NCBI RefSeq assembly: GCF_011074885.1
Contig: NC_054688.1
Location: 310,001-374,000, forward strand
Length of the DNA stretch: 64,000 bases
Direction of reading: 5' to 3'
DNA from: Brettanomyces bruxellensis
Lineage: Eukaryota > Ascomycota > Pichiomycetes > Pichiales > Pichiaceae
The position numbers were made by a program, and so were the translations under genes. The notes under the pieces are model-generated. The model had not been told where the DNA came from. It made no database searches and saw nothing but the letters and a program-made list of their open reading frames with translations. Below, piece after piece: positions 43,321 through 52,152 of this stretch (the first letter of the stretch is position 1; each line of letters starts with the position of its first letter).

Positions 43321-43333
43321 ATTTCCAATCTTT
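43321..43333 (+). promoter_or_regulatory. Primer-binding site for a tRNA-Ser(IGA) 5' half-molecule
   Basis: ATTTCCAATCTTT, one base after the 5' LTR, is complementary to the anticodon arm AAAGAUUIGAAAU (positions 27-39) of yeast tRNA-Ser(IGA), with C opposite inosine 34. There is no TGG start, so the usual tRNA 3'-end priming is not used. Cleavage at 39/40 is how Drosophila copia generates its primer. The tRNA sequence is from memory of the classic yeast tRNA-Ser. Confidence 0.7.
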
Positions 43334-43368
43334 GTTTTCCACCATTCAACTAAAACAACAATATTAAT

Positions 43369-45738
43369 ATGTCTACAGTTTCAGAAACTAATCAAACAAT
43401 TGCTGAGGGTTCAACGGAACCAAATTATAGTGAACTCGTCAGAAAGATTCATATCAAAAGCGAAGATGTGAAGAAAGCATTTGATCTTCACAATTTTTCC
43501 GATTTCGAACCGAGAAAGTCTAAGTTCTTTATTCCAGAATTTAAACGTTGGTTTTGTAATCAGATTCTTGGCGAAAAGACAACAGAAGAAGAAATTAATG
43601 CAGTTAGACGGCTTCTTGATATGAGAAGATTACCAAATGATATGCCTTGGTGTGCAATTGGAGTTTGTATTGCACGTGCTGTTTCGATCTTTTTTGGAAA
43701 GGACGAAAAATACCCCTGGACAGGACTAACTGGTCTTGAAATTATTCCGGTTTTGAACTCTTCATTAGATACTATTCATCAATTTGATGAAGGAATTTTG
43801 CTAGACAAGATATTTGATATGTGCAAAGATATGACTGGAAATAGAATCCTACAAGTTTTGAAGGATATTAATGAGGTATTTGAAATCAATATTAATCCAT
43901 CAATTGGCTTATCAATTATAGTTGGCAGAAAAGGTGAATCATTTTATAAGATGTTTAAAAACCAATTAGTGTCAGATGGAGTTCCAAACAATAACAATTG
44001 GCATAATCATGAAATAGAGGCAGCATTAGCATTTGATCATGTGAGATTAGAATTTGAGAAGGAGCAAGCAGCGGAAACTGCTATGAGTGTTAGCTTCAGA
44101 AAGAGAAAGCATAACTCCTATAAATCAAACTCAAAGAAGAAAAGAGAAATTACTTGTTATTATTGCCATAAACCTGGTCATGTTAAGAAAGATTGCTTTA
44201 AATGGCAAGCAAAAATGAAACAACTTCAAGATAAGAGAGATGGGGTTCAGAAGGAGAGTGATGAAGAGGCAGATCTAGTTGAAGAAGTAGATTGCAACAA
44301 AGAAGATATTATGAATGCAGTCGAAGAGATTAAGAATTCCAATGCGGAATTTATACTAGACTCTGGTGCGACATGTCATGTCGTGAATGATAAAGATTTA
44401 TTTGTTACTCAGGAGCCAGCTTATAAGATAATTAAAGGTGCCACGGGATCAACAGTTGCGAAAACGACAGGCAATGTTAAGTGTGGAAATATTATCTTAG
44501 AGAATGCAATTTATTTACCTCAAGCAGCACACAATGTGGTCTCACTTAAGAAATTATTTGAAAAGGGATATGAAGTTGAATGGAATAAAGATGAAGTGTT
44601 AGTCAAGCACGATAATGAAAGAATTTTAGAAGCTAAAAATAAGAATGGCTTTTACATTGTTCAAAATCCCAATTCAGAGATAATTCTTGAAACATTGAAA
44701 GGTGAAGACATTCTCTCGTGTCATAAAGATTATGGTCATGCATCAGCAAATCAGCTATATAGGATCATTAAGATGACAAGAAGTGCTAAAGCAAGCAAGA
44801 AACTTGTGAAAGAAGTTGTAAGGAAATGCCCGATTTGTGCTGGTCAGACAAAGTTAAAGCATGGGACAAAAGAAGCTGTTCATGCAAGTAAACCAGGTGA
44901 AAGACTTTGTGTTGATGTTATGGGTCCAATAGATGGAAAATATGGTCTTACAATGACTGATAGTTTTTCAAAGTTTATGATCGGTTCTGTATTAGAGAGC
45001 AGATCTGAGGTCTCGGAGAAAACGATTGATATTATTAAAAAGTTTATAAACTTGTTAAGGCTAACTAACAGGTATCCGACGTTTTTGAGATCTGATAATG
45101 AGTTTAGGACCAAAGAACTAACAAAGTTTTGCGAAGAAAATGGGATTATACAAGAATTTACTGCGGCACATAGTTCATATCAGAATGGACGTGCAGAAAG
45201 GACAAACTATGAAATAGAAAGTTGCATAAAGAAGTTGACGCAGAGTTCAGGTTCTGATATTAAATACTGGACTTATGCATATCGACATGCTATTTTTCTT
45301 AACAATATTTTACCTAAAAACAGAAGTTCTCAATGCCCATTAGGCGTGTTAAAAGACGCAAAAGTTGTGTGTCCAAGGCAATTATTACCGTTTGGATGCA
45401 AAGTGTTCTGCTATAATTATGATAGAAAGCAGAAGTTAGCAAAAGAAAGCTATGAATGTGCATTTTTAGGATATGGCGGAAATCAGGTGATTCCAACGAC
45501 TAGTCAGGTTATAGCATTACGGCTATTTGATAATAAGGTGATACGAAGTTCTGCGTTTAGCTCAATTCCATGGAGTTTTCCTATTAGTGGAAGAAACTTT
45601 CTAGAAAGTATGAGAAAAGATGACCGGTCAAAAGAACAAGTGCAGAAGGGAGTAGTTGAACCCAAAGTTTATGACAAATCGATGAAGGGAATCGCGGTAA
45701 CTGATAATGAGAAGCAGAATAATGGTGTCTGTGCATAA
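43369..45738 (+). CDS. Retrotransposon Gag-protease-integrase polyprotein
   Basis: The 789-aa ORF1 encodes a Gag domain (about 1-260) and the CCHC zinc knuckle CYYCHKPGHVKKDC (263-276). It continues with an aspartic protease with active-site DSG (Asp331), a pre-integrase HHCC region (CHKDYGH to CPICAG, about 452-490), and an integrase core with Asp516, Asp576 and Glu610. The last two acids are 33 residues apart instead of 35, because the usual DNGGE/DNGSE motif is DNE. No frameshift separates Gag from protease, as in copia and Ty5. The ORF ends in TAA at 45736, within a linker before RT; RT continues in the +1 frame. ATG 43369 is the first after the primer-binding site, with a leader of only 49 nt. 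Confidence 0.93.
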   Translation: MSTVSETNQTIAEGSTEPNYSELVRKIHIKSEDVKKAFDLHNFSDFEPRKSKFFIPEFKRWFCNQILGEKTTEEEINAVRRLLDMRRLPNDMPWCAIGVCIARAVSIFFGKDEKYPWTGLTGLEIIPVLNSSLDTIHQFDEGILLDKIFDMCKDMTGNRILQVLKDINEVFEININPSIGLSIIVGRKGESFYKMFKNQLVSDGVPNNNNWHNHEIEAALAFDHVRLEFEKEQAAETAMSVSFRKRKHNSYKSNSKKKREITCYYCHKPGHVKKDCFKWQAKMKQLQDKRDGVQKESDEEADLVEEVDCNKEDIMNAVEEIKNSNAEFILDSGATCHVVNDKDLFVTQEPAYKIIKGATGSTVAKTTGNVKCGNIILENAIYLPQAAHNVVSLKKLFEKGYEVEWNKDEVLVKHDNERILEAKNKNGFYIVQNPNSEIILETLKGEDILSCHKDYGHASANQLYRIIKMTRSAKASKKLVKEVVRKCPICAGQTKLKHGTKEAVHASKPGERLCVDVMGPIDGKYGLTMTDSFSKFMIGSVLESRSEVSEKTIDIIKKFINLLRLTNRYPTFLRSDNEFRTKELTKFCEENGIIQEFTAAHSSYQNGRAERTNYEIESCIKKLTQSSGSDIKYWTYAYRHAIFLNNILPKNRSSQCPLGVLKDAKVVCPRQLLPFGCKVFCYNYDRKQKLAKESYECAFLGYGGNQVIPTTSQVIALRLFDNKVIRSSAFSSIPWSFPISGRNFLESMRKDDRSKEQVQKGVVEPKVYDKSMKGIAVTDNEKQNNGVCA

Positions 45739-47584
45739 TAAGGCGAGTGAGGAAATTCATTTGTCAGAGGACGTTGCGAAAGTTCCGCAACATAAGGCCA
45801 TTAATCCAAATGCGTTATTAGATATTATTATTCATAGTGGTGGTCGTCCCATCAGCTTGAGAAGAAGGAGAATTATTGAGCATGATGCTCAAGTTTGGTC
45901 TCAAGACTGTAAGAACGACAGGGTGCTCACTGCAGATGGAAGATCAGAAAGTGTTAATCTCCTTGTAACGAAAGACAAGTATGATATCCCTGCGACGTAT
46001 AGTGAGGCACTAGAATCGGCTCAGAAAGATAAGTGGATTACTGCATGTAATAGTGAATTACAATCGTTCAAAGAGAATAAAGCTTATCGAGAAATTCCTA
46101 TATGGAAAATGCCGAAAAATTCTACAGTTATTACTGGTAGATGGGTCTTTAATGTGAAAAAAGAACCTGGTGGTGAACGATTCAAAGCAAGGGTAGTTGC
46201 GAAAGGTTTCAGACAAGAGCATGGACTAAATTACGCAGAAACCTATGCGCCTGTCATGAAACTGGATAGCTTCAGGTTTGTATTGGCTTATGCAGCGATA
46301 CGGGGTTGGTCTTTAAGACAGTTAGATGCAAAGAATGCATTCTTGAATGGGAAAATTGATTACCCAGTATATTTTAAACCGCCTGAAGGTGTTCCTTTGA
46401 AGAAGGGACATGTCTGGAAGTTGGAAAGAGGAGTCTATGGACTTAAACAAGCGCCAAGATTGTGGTATAACACAATAAGGAAAGTTTTGAATTCCGGTGG
46501 ATTCCAGAATTCGGAGAAAGACAATTGCATATTTTATAAAGACAATTGTATTTTGGTCGTCTATGTTGATGACATATTAATTGCCGGTAAGGGCAAGAAA
46601 GATTTAGACTTTCCGTTGCATTGTTTATCTAAACGATTTACGATGACAGACCTTGGTGATCCTCAGATATTTCTCGGGATGACATTGAATTGTCAGAGAG
46701 ATTTCATTAAGTTATCTGCAAAGGATACGATTGAGCGGATTATTAAGAATTTGCAGATTGAACTTCCAGAAAAGAAAAGTGCAACTCCAGTTCCGCTGGC
46801 TTACAAGTTGTTTGACGAAAATTCAAAATTACTTGATCCGGAAAAGCAAACTGAGTACAGATCTATGATAGGGATGTTGCTCTATATAAGTAACACTGTC
46901 AGATTTGATATTGCGTATCATGTTTCGATATTAGCGGGGTTTGTGAATACTCCTAGAGAAATACATTATCGCTCAGCGATAAAGGTTGTTCAGTATTTAG
47001 GACAGACTAAGGACAAAGGGATAATTTTGAAAAAGAATGGAACTGTGAAATATTCTAGGAAAGACTTTCAGTTCCTCGACACTTCAAAGGAAGTAGTTGT
47101 TCGTCAATATCCTGTTCAATCACAAAACAGGGTTACAGTCTACTGTGATGCAGACTGGGGTAAGTCGGGTCAAGGTAGATCCCAATCAGGAGGAATAGTT
47201 ACCTTCTGCGGTAATGTTATTTCCTGGTACTCTCGGAAACAGAAGTCAGTCGCATTGTCTACTGCAGAGAGTGAGTTAATGTCAATTAGAGAAGGAGTTA
47301 CTACAGGTAAATACTTCTTTGATCTATTAAACGAGATTGGCATTACAGTACAGTATATTAATTTATGTTGCGACAATAGAGCGGCTCTAACACTAAGCAG
47401 TCATAATGCAGATAACGGAAAATCAAGACATATCAACATTAGTTATTTTTATATCAGAGACTTAGTTGAAAAACGAATATGCAGATTATGGTACATTAAT
47501 GGGAAAGATAACCCAGCAGATATTTTTACAAAAAGATTGTCTCCAGGCATATATTCCAAAGTGTTACACAAACTGATAAGGTAA
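45707..47584 (+). CDS. Retrotransposon reverse transcriptase-RNase H (ORF2, +1 frame)
   Basis: This frame overlaps ORF1 by 32 nt in the +1 phase. It holds a complete copia-type RT (GRWVFNVKKE, KARVVAKGF, QLDAKNAFLNG, YGLKQAPRLWY, and the catalytic YVDD at residues 286-289) and an RNase H (CDADWGKSG, LSTAESELM, SRHINISYFYIRD, NPADIFTKRL), ending 36 nt before the polypurine tract. The frame opens after a TAA at 45698-45700 and has an ATG at 45707. So RT could be made by +1 frameshifting within 45701-45738, by reinitiation or leaky scanning at the ATG, or not at all if this is an inactivating indel. No Ty1-type CTT AGG C heptamer is present in the overlap. Confidence 0.92.
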   Translation: MRSRIMVSVHNKASEEIHLSEDVAKVPQHKAINPNALLDIIIHSGGRPISLRRRRIIEHDAQVWSQDCKNDRVLTADGRSESVNLLVTKDKYDIPATYSEALESAQKDKWITACNSELQSFKENKAYREIPIWKMPKNSTVITGRWVFNVKKEPGGERFKARVVAKGFRQEHGLNYAETYAPVMKLDSFRFVLAYAAIRGWSLRQLDAKNAFLNGKIDYPVYFKPPEGVPLKKGHVWKLERGVYGLKQAPRLWYNTIRKVLNSGGFQNSEKDNCIFYKDNCILVVYVDDILIAGKGKKDLDFPLHCLSKRFTMTDLGDPQIFLGMTLNCQRDFIKLSAKDTIERIIKNLQIELPEKKSATPVPLAYKLFDENSKLLDPEKQTEYRSMIGMLLYISNTVRFDIAYHVSILAGFVNTPREIHYRSAIKVVQYLGQTKDKGIILKKNGTVKYSRKDFQFLDTSKEVVVRQYPVQSQNRVTVYCDADWGKSGQGRSQSGGIVTFCGNVISWYSRKQKSVALSTAESELMSIREGVTTGKYFFDLLNEIGITVQYINLCCDNRAALTLSSHNADNGKSRHINISYFYIRDLVEKRICRLWYINGKDNPADIFTKRLSPGIYSKVLHKLIR

Positions 47585-47611
47585 GTGAAATGAGAAATTC
47601 AAGTTATCTGA

Positions 47612-47622
47612 TCAAGAAGGAG
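47612..47622 (+). promoter_or_regulatory. Polypurine tract
   Basis: The purine-rich stretch ending AAGAAGGAG lies directly before the 3' LTR and would prime plus-strand synthesis. Confidence 0.7.
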
Positions 47623-48097
47623 TGTTGAGAGTTGTGCTCAGAAAACTTAAATTAAGGCTGTGCTACAAATAAGGATTTCGAGATTTCTAAAGAATCTTCT
47701 GGTAACTAGTTTAGCAGGATATAGATACGACTTTAGTATTGAGGGCAAACGAAGGCAAACAATATTAAAGATTATGTGTCATGTCGAAAGACGCTGACTG
47801 ACATCTAGAATGTTCTGATAATAGAAATTAGAGAGAATCTCATTTGTGAATGTAAAAAGTAAAAGTAATCGTAGGACTATATAAAGATGGTCCTTGTCAG
47901 TGACTTTGAAACTTCTACGTGATGTGAATAGGTTTATTGAAGATAAGAAACTAACGAACAAACTAAGGAATTTAGTGATAATATATCTAAGTTGTCTTAT
48001 CAGAAAACCACGACTGATATTAGTTTTGAGACTATAGACGGGACTATCATCTTTTATAATTAATTCATTTTCTTATTTTATTTCCGGACTGTCATCA
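47623..48097 (+). repeat. 3' LTR
   Basis: 475 bp, same sequence as the 5' LTR as far as I can read. It ends 170 bp before the PEX10 ATG, so its promoter or terminator could affect PEX10. Confidence 0.97.
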
Positions 48098-48102
48098 GTT
48101 AT
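48098..48102. repeat. Right target-site duplication GTTAT
   Basis: Matches the left copy at 42840-42844. Confidence 0.95.
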
Positions 48103-48267
48103 TATTGTTCGGGCCCTGTTCAAATATGCATCCGTACACCGTATATCGAAAATAAGATGAGAACCGTTTTATGTTTTCTCCAGCTCAAATAGCACGAACT
48201 TCTTCGAACAGAAAATATAATAGGTAGAAGTGTGTTACTTCATTTCAAATATTGGAATACTCTATTT

Positions 48268-49287
48268 ATGGTGATGGCTGCAACACAAAAGCGAAGGTTG
48301 GCTTTTGCCACGGCTCCTACTATCATCAGAGCTAATCAGAAAGACTCGTATTATGAAAAGGTCGTTCTATTAAAGCAAGTAACAGATGCAATTAGTGTTT
48401 TGAAAGGTTCGGCATTCACACACACACATTCTCAAGCAATTGAGCGTCTGGTAAAGTTTTTATATCTCGGTGTAACAACATTAGTTGGGGCACGGACCTT
48501 AGGTGAAGAGTATGTGGATTTGCATTACGTCAGTAGAGATGGACGTCGTCTTCCCAACCTTATACGCAGATTAGCATTCGTCCTATCATATGTTGGAGGT
48601 CCGGTTCTTCTCAAGTGGTTTTTTGCCAAGTTGGTTCAGCTCACAGAAATTAGAAGTTCCGAATCCAAGGGAAAGCATGAAGGTATTGGTCATTTACAAG
48701 CAATGAAGCAGAAGCTATTGGTATCAGCCAATAAAACTGTTAGATGCCTTGAAAAAGTAGACTGGGGTGATATGTTGAATCTTCACCTTGCACTATTCTA
48801 TTTCTCCGGAAAGTATTATCAGTTTTCGAAGAGATTCTTTGGTCTAAGATATGCTTTGGGTTATCGAATTGATCCCAGATCTAGGCAAGCTAAAGGAAAC
48901 TACGAACTTTTGGGATTGCTTATAATGACACAGTTGGCAATAAAATATTGGTTAAAGCTAGGTGGGCTTATAAAAGATGCGGAAACTGATGGAGGTAATC
49001 ATGATCATGATGTCGAAAGGGGTGATTTTATAACCAAGATTCCTGAAGCTTTGCCGGACGATGATAGTGACGTCTTGATTAATTTGTCGAACCCAAAGAA
49101 GCTTCCATATATTAAAGGATCCTCCAGAAACTGTATGCTCTGTCTTTCACCAATGAAAGATCCTGCATGTGCACCATGCGGGCATCTTTTCTGCTGGAAG
49201 TGCATCTTTGATTGGTGTAAAGAGAGGGAGGAATGTCCGTTATGTCGATCTTCCCTTAAGGAAGCACAACTATTACCCCTAAGATAG
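48268..49287 (+). CDS. PEX10: Peroxisomal RING ubiquitin ligase Pex10
   Basis: Pex10 is one of three RING peroxins (with Pex2 and Pex12) that form the retrotranslocation ligase for Pex5 in the peroxisomal membrane. The 339-aa product has the family length, with hydrophobic helices in the N-terminal two thirds (for example VKFLYLGVTTLVGART and LAFVLSYVGGPVLL). A C-terminal C3HC4 RING lies at about 289-327 (CMLC, CAPCGHLFCWKC, CPLC). I start at ATG 48268; two codons later there is a second ATG that could serve. The longer frame upstream begins only with GTG. HEL2 follows convergently, as in S. cerevisiae (YDR265W-YDR266C). A retrotransposon LTR ends 170 bp upstream. Confidence 0.96.
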   Translation: MVMAATQKRRLAFATAPTIIRANQKDSYYEKVVLLKQVTDAISVLKGSAFTHTHSQAIERLVKFLYLGVTTLVGARTLGEEYVDLHYVSRDGRRLPNLIRRLAFVLSYVGGPVLLKWFFAKLVQLTEIRSSESKGKHEGIGHLQAMKQKLLVSANKTVRCLEKVDWGDMLNLHLALFYFSGKYYQFSKRFFGLRYALGYRIDPRSRQAKGNYELLGLLIMTQLAIKYWLKLGGLIKDAETDGGNHDHDVERGDFITKIPEALPDDDSDVLINLSNPKKLPYIKGSSRNCMLCLSPMKDPACAPCGHLFCWKCIFDWCKEREECPLCRSSLKEAQLLPLR

Positions 49288-49441
49288 TGTGGTCTATAGC
49301 ATTAACTTACAATAAAGCGGGTCTTTATTACATAATCATACATCCATGTATATTAGTCTAGTTCTAATTCTTCTATAAATGTTGAACCATCTGGAAATTA
49401 GAGCTTGAAATTTTAAAGCATGACATCATTTATATTCACTA

Positions 49442-51640
49442 TCAGTGGCCAACACCGATCTTCAAAAGTATCTTCTTCTTTTTCTTCCCCTTCTTCTTAT
49501 TCTGGCTATTGGTCGTCTCATTTAAGGCACCCCGAACGGAGCCCATATTGAACATATCATTGGCATTTCTGGTGTTTGAATTACTACGAGCACTTGTCTG
49601 TCTATTTTCCCAGGGACTAACTGTCTTCTTCACAGGATGAACTCTTGGAATGACTTTCTTTCTCACAGTTGGAAGTTCTGGAAACATGGAATCGTTTAAT
49701 CCCGAATTTGAGTTCGATCTGCTGGAACTAAAGGACGTGATCAGAGGTTTTGTTGAAGTCCCCACATGCACTGATGGTCTCACACTAACTGGAGCACCCC
49801 AGGCACCTCCCAAAGAACTAGATGAGGATCCTACCGATCCAAGTGAAGTCGAGCTGGTGTTCCTCGAGTTTGTAAGTGATGCAGAATGTGTTTTAATACG
49901 TTGTCTATTTTTCTTGGGGAGATAACCAGGAATTGATGCGGCATTTAATGGAGGTGCCCAACTTGGAGACGAGGAAGACTTTGACATTCTAACACTTCCA
50001 CTTCTAAATGACACGGGACGTGAAGCTGGTAATGATGGGAAAAGTTCTTGGTTAGAAGATCTAGTAGGTGGATCCCATCCCTGTTGCAAGTTAGAAGAGG
50101 AGCCTGGAAGAGAGGGAAACTGCTCATCTAGCTTCTTCTGCTGCATCGCCGATGAATTAATTCTGTCCAATGCCTTCCGTTTGGGTGAACTTGAAGGGTA
50201 CAATCTGCTTAACTCATAAATAAGAACCGCATAGTCGACTGGGCCCTCCTCGTCACTTCTCTTGGAACCAAAGATCTCTTTATACTTTGCAACCAATTCG
50301 GATGCAGTGATTTTACCGTCATCATACCCTTTATTGCAGTCTGTGAATTTGTCGAATGCACTCTGTGAGTAGTGGAGGTAATGTCTTGCTCTTTCCTGAA
50401 GTCTCAGGCTTTTCACCTCGCGAGATTCGGTGCTATCTTGCTTATCCTTTAAAGTCTTGCTTTTAGTACTTCTACCTCTCAAAGTGGATAGTCTAGTTCC
50501 GAATCCAGGCGCAGAATATCTTGCATTAGAGCCATCATATTCCAGTCCTGCCGATGGAAGCATGACCTGGTCCGTTCCATATATATTTCCATGCTCTTTT
50601 ATCATGTGAGCCTGCAAATCGAACTCGTTTGCAAAGACAATGAATTTCTTGTCCAAGCAACTCTGCACATTGCAGATGAAATGGGCCTCTTTAAAATGTT
50701 CGAATAGATGTTTGTAATCCCTGAAGTACTGCGGATGTGAAGCATCAATTTGATCACACACCTGACATCTTTCGTGCTTCTCTCGCATGTGAATGAAAAG
50801 CTCATCCTCCGAGTAGAACCTTTGACCACTGCAAAACTTACACATAGGGTGACCCTTGAATCCTTCCTCGTTTGAAAGACCCTTGGATTCATGAATGTGC
50901 AATTCTCGTGTTGTGTATAGTGGCAGCTCCGAAATAAATGCCTTCTTGAATTTGCCACAAAGCTGGCAATAGACCTTGTTGTGTGCATCTCGCACGTGTT
51001 GGTTAAGACCCTTAAAAGTGGTGAAAACTGGAGCTCTTGATTCTTTATCGTCAGTTTTACCGTCTTTCTCCTCCTGGTGACAATCTTTCACAGGGCATCG
51101 ATATTGAAGCAATTCAAAAGTTTCCTGCTCCACCTTCTTTGATGTAAATTCTAGTCCATATTTACTGTTCGAAGATATTATTGACGACCTTGGAACATCG
51201 CTATACTTGTGTGAGGCAGGTGGATTATCTGTAAATATCAGCTTATCCGCATCAGTTCTACACACTAAGCACTGTTTCTTTTCAAATAGCGCCCTCTGAC
51301 GAAAAGCACACATGTGGCAGACAACATGATTACACGGAGAAAGAGCAGCTATTCTGATTGGATTGGCACAAACAACGCATGTTTCCAAGGATGAATCTTC
51401 CTCTGTCTCATTTTGAACCTTGTTCTTATTACTGATTGCGTCTTTTTTTCTCTTTAAAAGCTCCTTTTCCGTTTCTGGGTCAATTACATTCCGCTTCCAG
51501 TTTGTTAATGCATCATTATCATCATGACTCTTCTCTCTATCCTGACTTTCTCTAGGCTTTCTGGGTTTTCTTTGTCCTCCTCTTCTTCTGTACCCTTTCT
51601 TAGACTTGTTTGCTTGATTTGTCGAGCTTTCTGATGGCAT
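49442..51640 (-). CDS. HEL2: RING E3 ligase of ribosome quality control (Hel2/ZNF598 family)
   Basis: Hel2 recognises collided ribosomes and ubiquitinates 40S proteins such as uS10 to start ribosome-associated quality control; it acts in the cytoplasm. The 732-aa product has a basic N-terminus (YRRRGGQRKPRKPRE) and a C3HC4 RING at about residues 85-130 (CVVC, CNHVVCHMC, CLVC). Several C2H2 zinc fingers follow at about 180-350, including FANEFDLQAHMIKEH. The C-terminus is a disordered Ser-rich tail with a Lys-rich end (KKKGKKKKK). I start at the first in-frame ATG, 51638-51640; the open frame extends upstream to a GTG at 51778 without ATG. Convergent with PEX10, as in S. cerevisiae. Confidence 0.95.
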   Translation of the reverse strand: MPSESSTNQANKSKKGYRRRGGQRKPRKPRESQDREKSHDDNDALTNWKRNVIDPETEKELLKRKKDAISNKNKVQNETEEDSSLETCVVCANPIRIAALSPCNHVVCHMCAFRQRALFEKKQCLVCRTDADKLIFTDNPPASHKYSDVPRSSIISSNSKYGLEFTSKKVEQETFELLQYRCPVKDCHQEEKDGKTDDKESRAPVFTTFKGLNQHVRDAHNKVYCQLCGKFKKAFISELPLYTTRELHIHESKGLSNEEGFKGHPMCKFCSGQRFYSEDELFIHMREKHERCQVCDQIDASHPQYFRDYKHLFEHFKEAHFICNVQSCLDKKFIVFANEFDLQAHMIKEHGNIYGTDQVMLPSAGLEYDGSNARYSAPGFGTRLSTLRGRSTKSKTLKDKQDSTESREVKSLRLQERARHYLHYSQSAFDKFTDCNKGYDDGKITASELVAKYKEIFGSKRSDEEGPVDYAVLIYELSRLYPSSSPKRKALDRINSSAMQQKKLDEQFPSLPGSSSNLQQGWDPPTRSSNQELFPSLPASRPVSFRSGSVRMSKSSSSPSWAPPLNAASIPGYLPKKNRQRIKTHSASLTNSRNTSSTSLGSVGSSSSSLGGAWGAPVSVRPSVHVGTSTKPLITSFSSSRSNSNSGLNDSMFPELPTVRKKVIPRVHPVKKTVSPWENRQTSARSNSNTRNANDMFNMGSVRGALNETTNSQNKKKGKKKKKILLKIGVGH

Positions 51641-52152
51641 TAATTGTCTGTACGTAATATTTTTCGGTTTCAAAGAGCACCGACACCAACCTTTTCCCGT
51701 ATATCTGTAATTTGTTGTTTTTGTAGAACTGATCTTTGAATCTGATATTCTTTCGGTCGTATCTCCATCCTGCTCCACATTTAGCTAGTAAAGGAAAAAA
51801 AAATTTTGACTTCTCGGATTGAAAAATATTTGGTGAGACACGGATGTGTCATCAAAGCAGGTCGTCCAACTTTATACAGAATACGCGTAATAACACGTTT
51901 GACTAATTCCAACATACCACTTGTATCAGAAGCCAAAAAGCAAGTAAACCATAGTGTGACTAATGATCCCTAATATTGTATGGATAAATTCGGGAGGCGA
52001 GTATTCCCAGCATCGATCGCTATTTGAATACGTCGATTGACGCGCCTACCTGTTCTAAAGCCGGACCAACTGCCAAAAGAAATGTCTGCTCCACCAACTA
52101 ATCTGTTAAACACCTAAGCTTGAACCGTCTTAATCATATTTCGGCCAAATCA
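51641..52152. other. Divergent intergenic region between HEL2 and GEP4
   Basis: About 510 bp between divergent starts, so it holds both promoters. The HEL2-frame extension up to 51778 is open but lacks ATG. No other feature is seen. Confidence 0.5.

Larger units (their letters stand above)
42845..48097 (+). mobile_element. Complete, recent copia-type LTR retrotransposon (5253 bp)
   Basis: Two LTRs of 475 bp, which I read as identical, bracket two long ORFs and are flanked by a GTTAT duplication. Domain order is gag, zinc knuckle, protease, integrase, RT, RNase H, which is the Pseudoviridae/copia order. The identical LTRs show that insertion was very recent. The element sits between the divergent FEX copy B and PEX10 genes, with its 3' LTR ending 170 bp before the PEX10 ATG. 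It is a different lineage from the decayed Ty1-like pol at 8.3-10 kb. All catalytic motifs I can check are present, but see the frame change between integrase and RT and the short integrase spacing. Confidence 0.97.
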
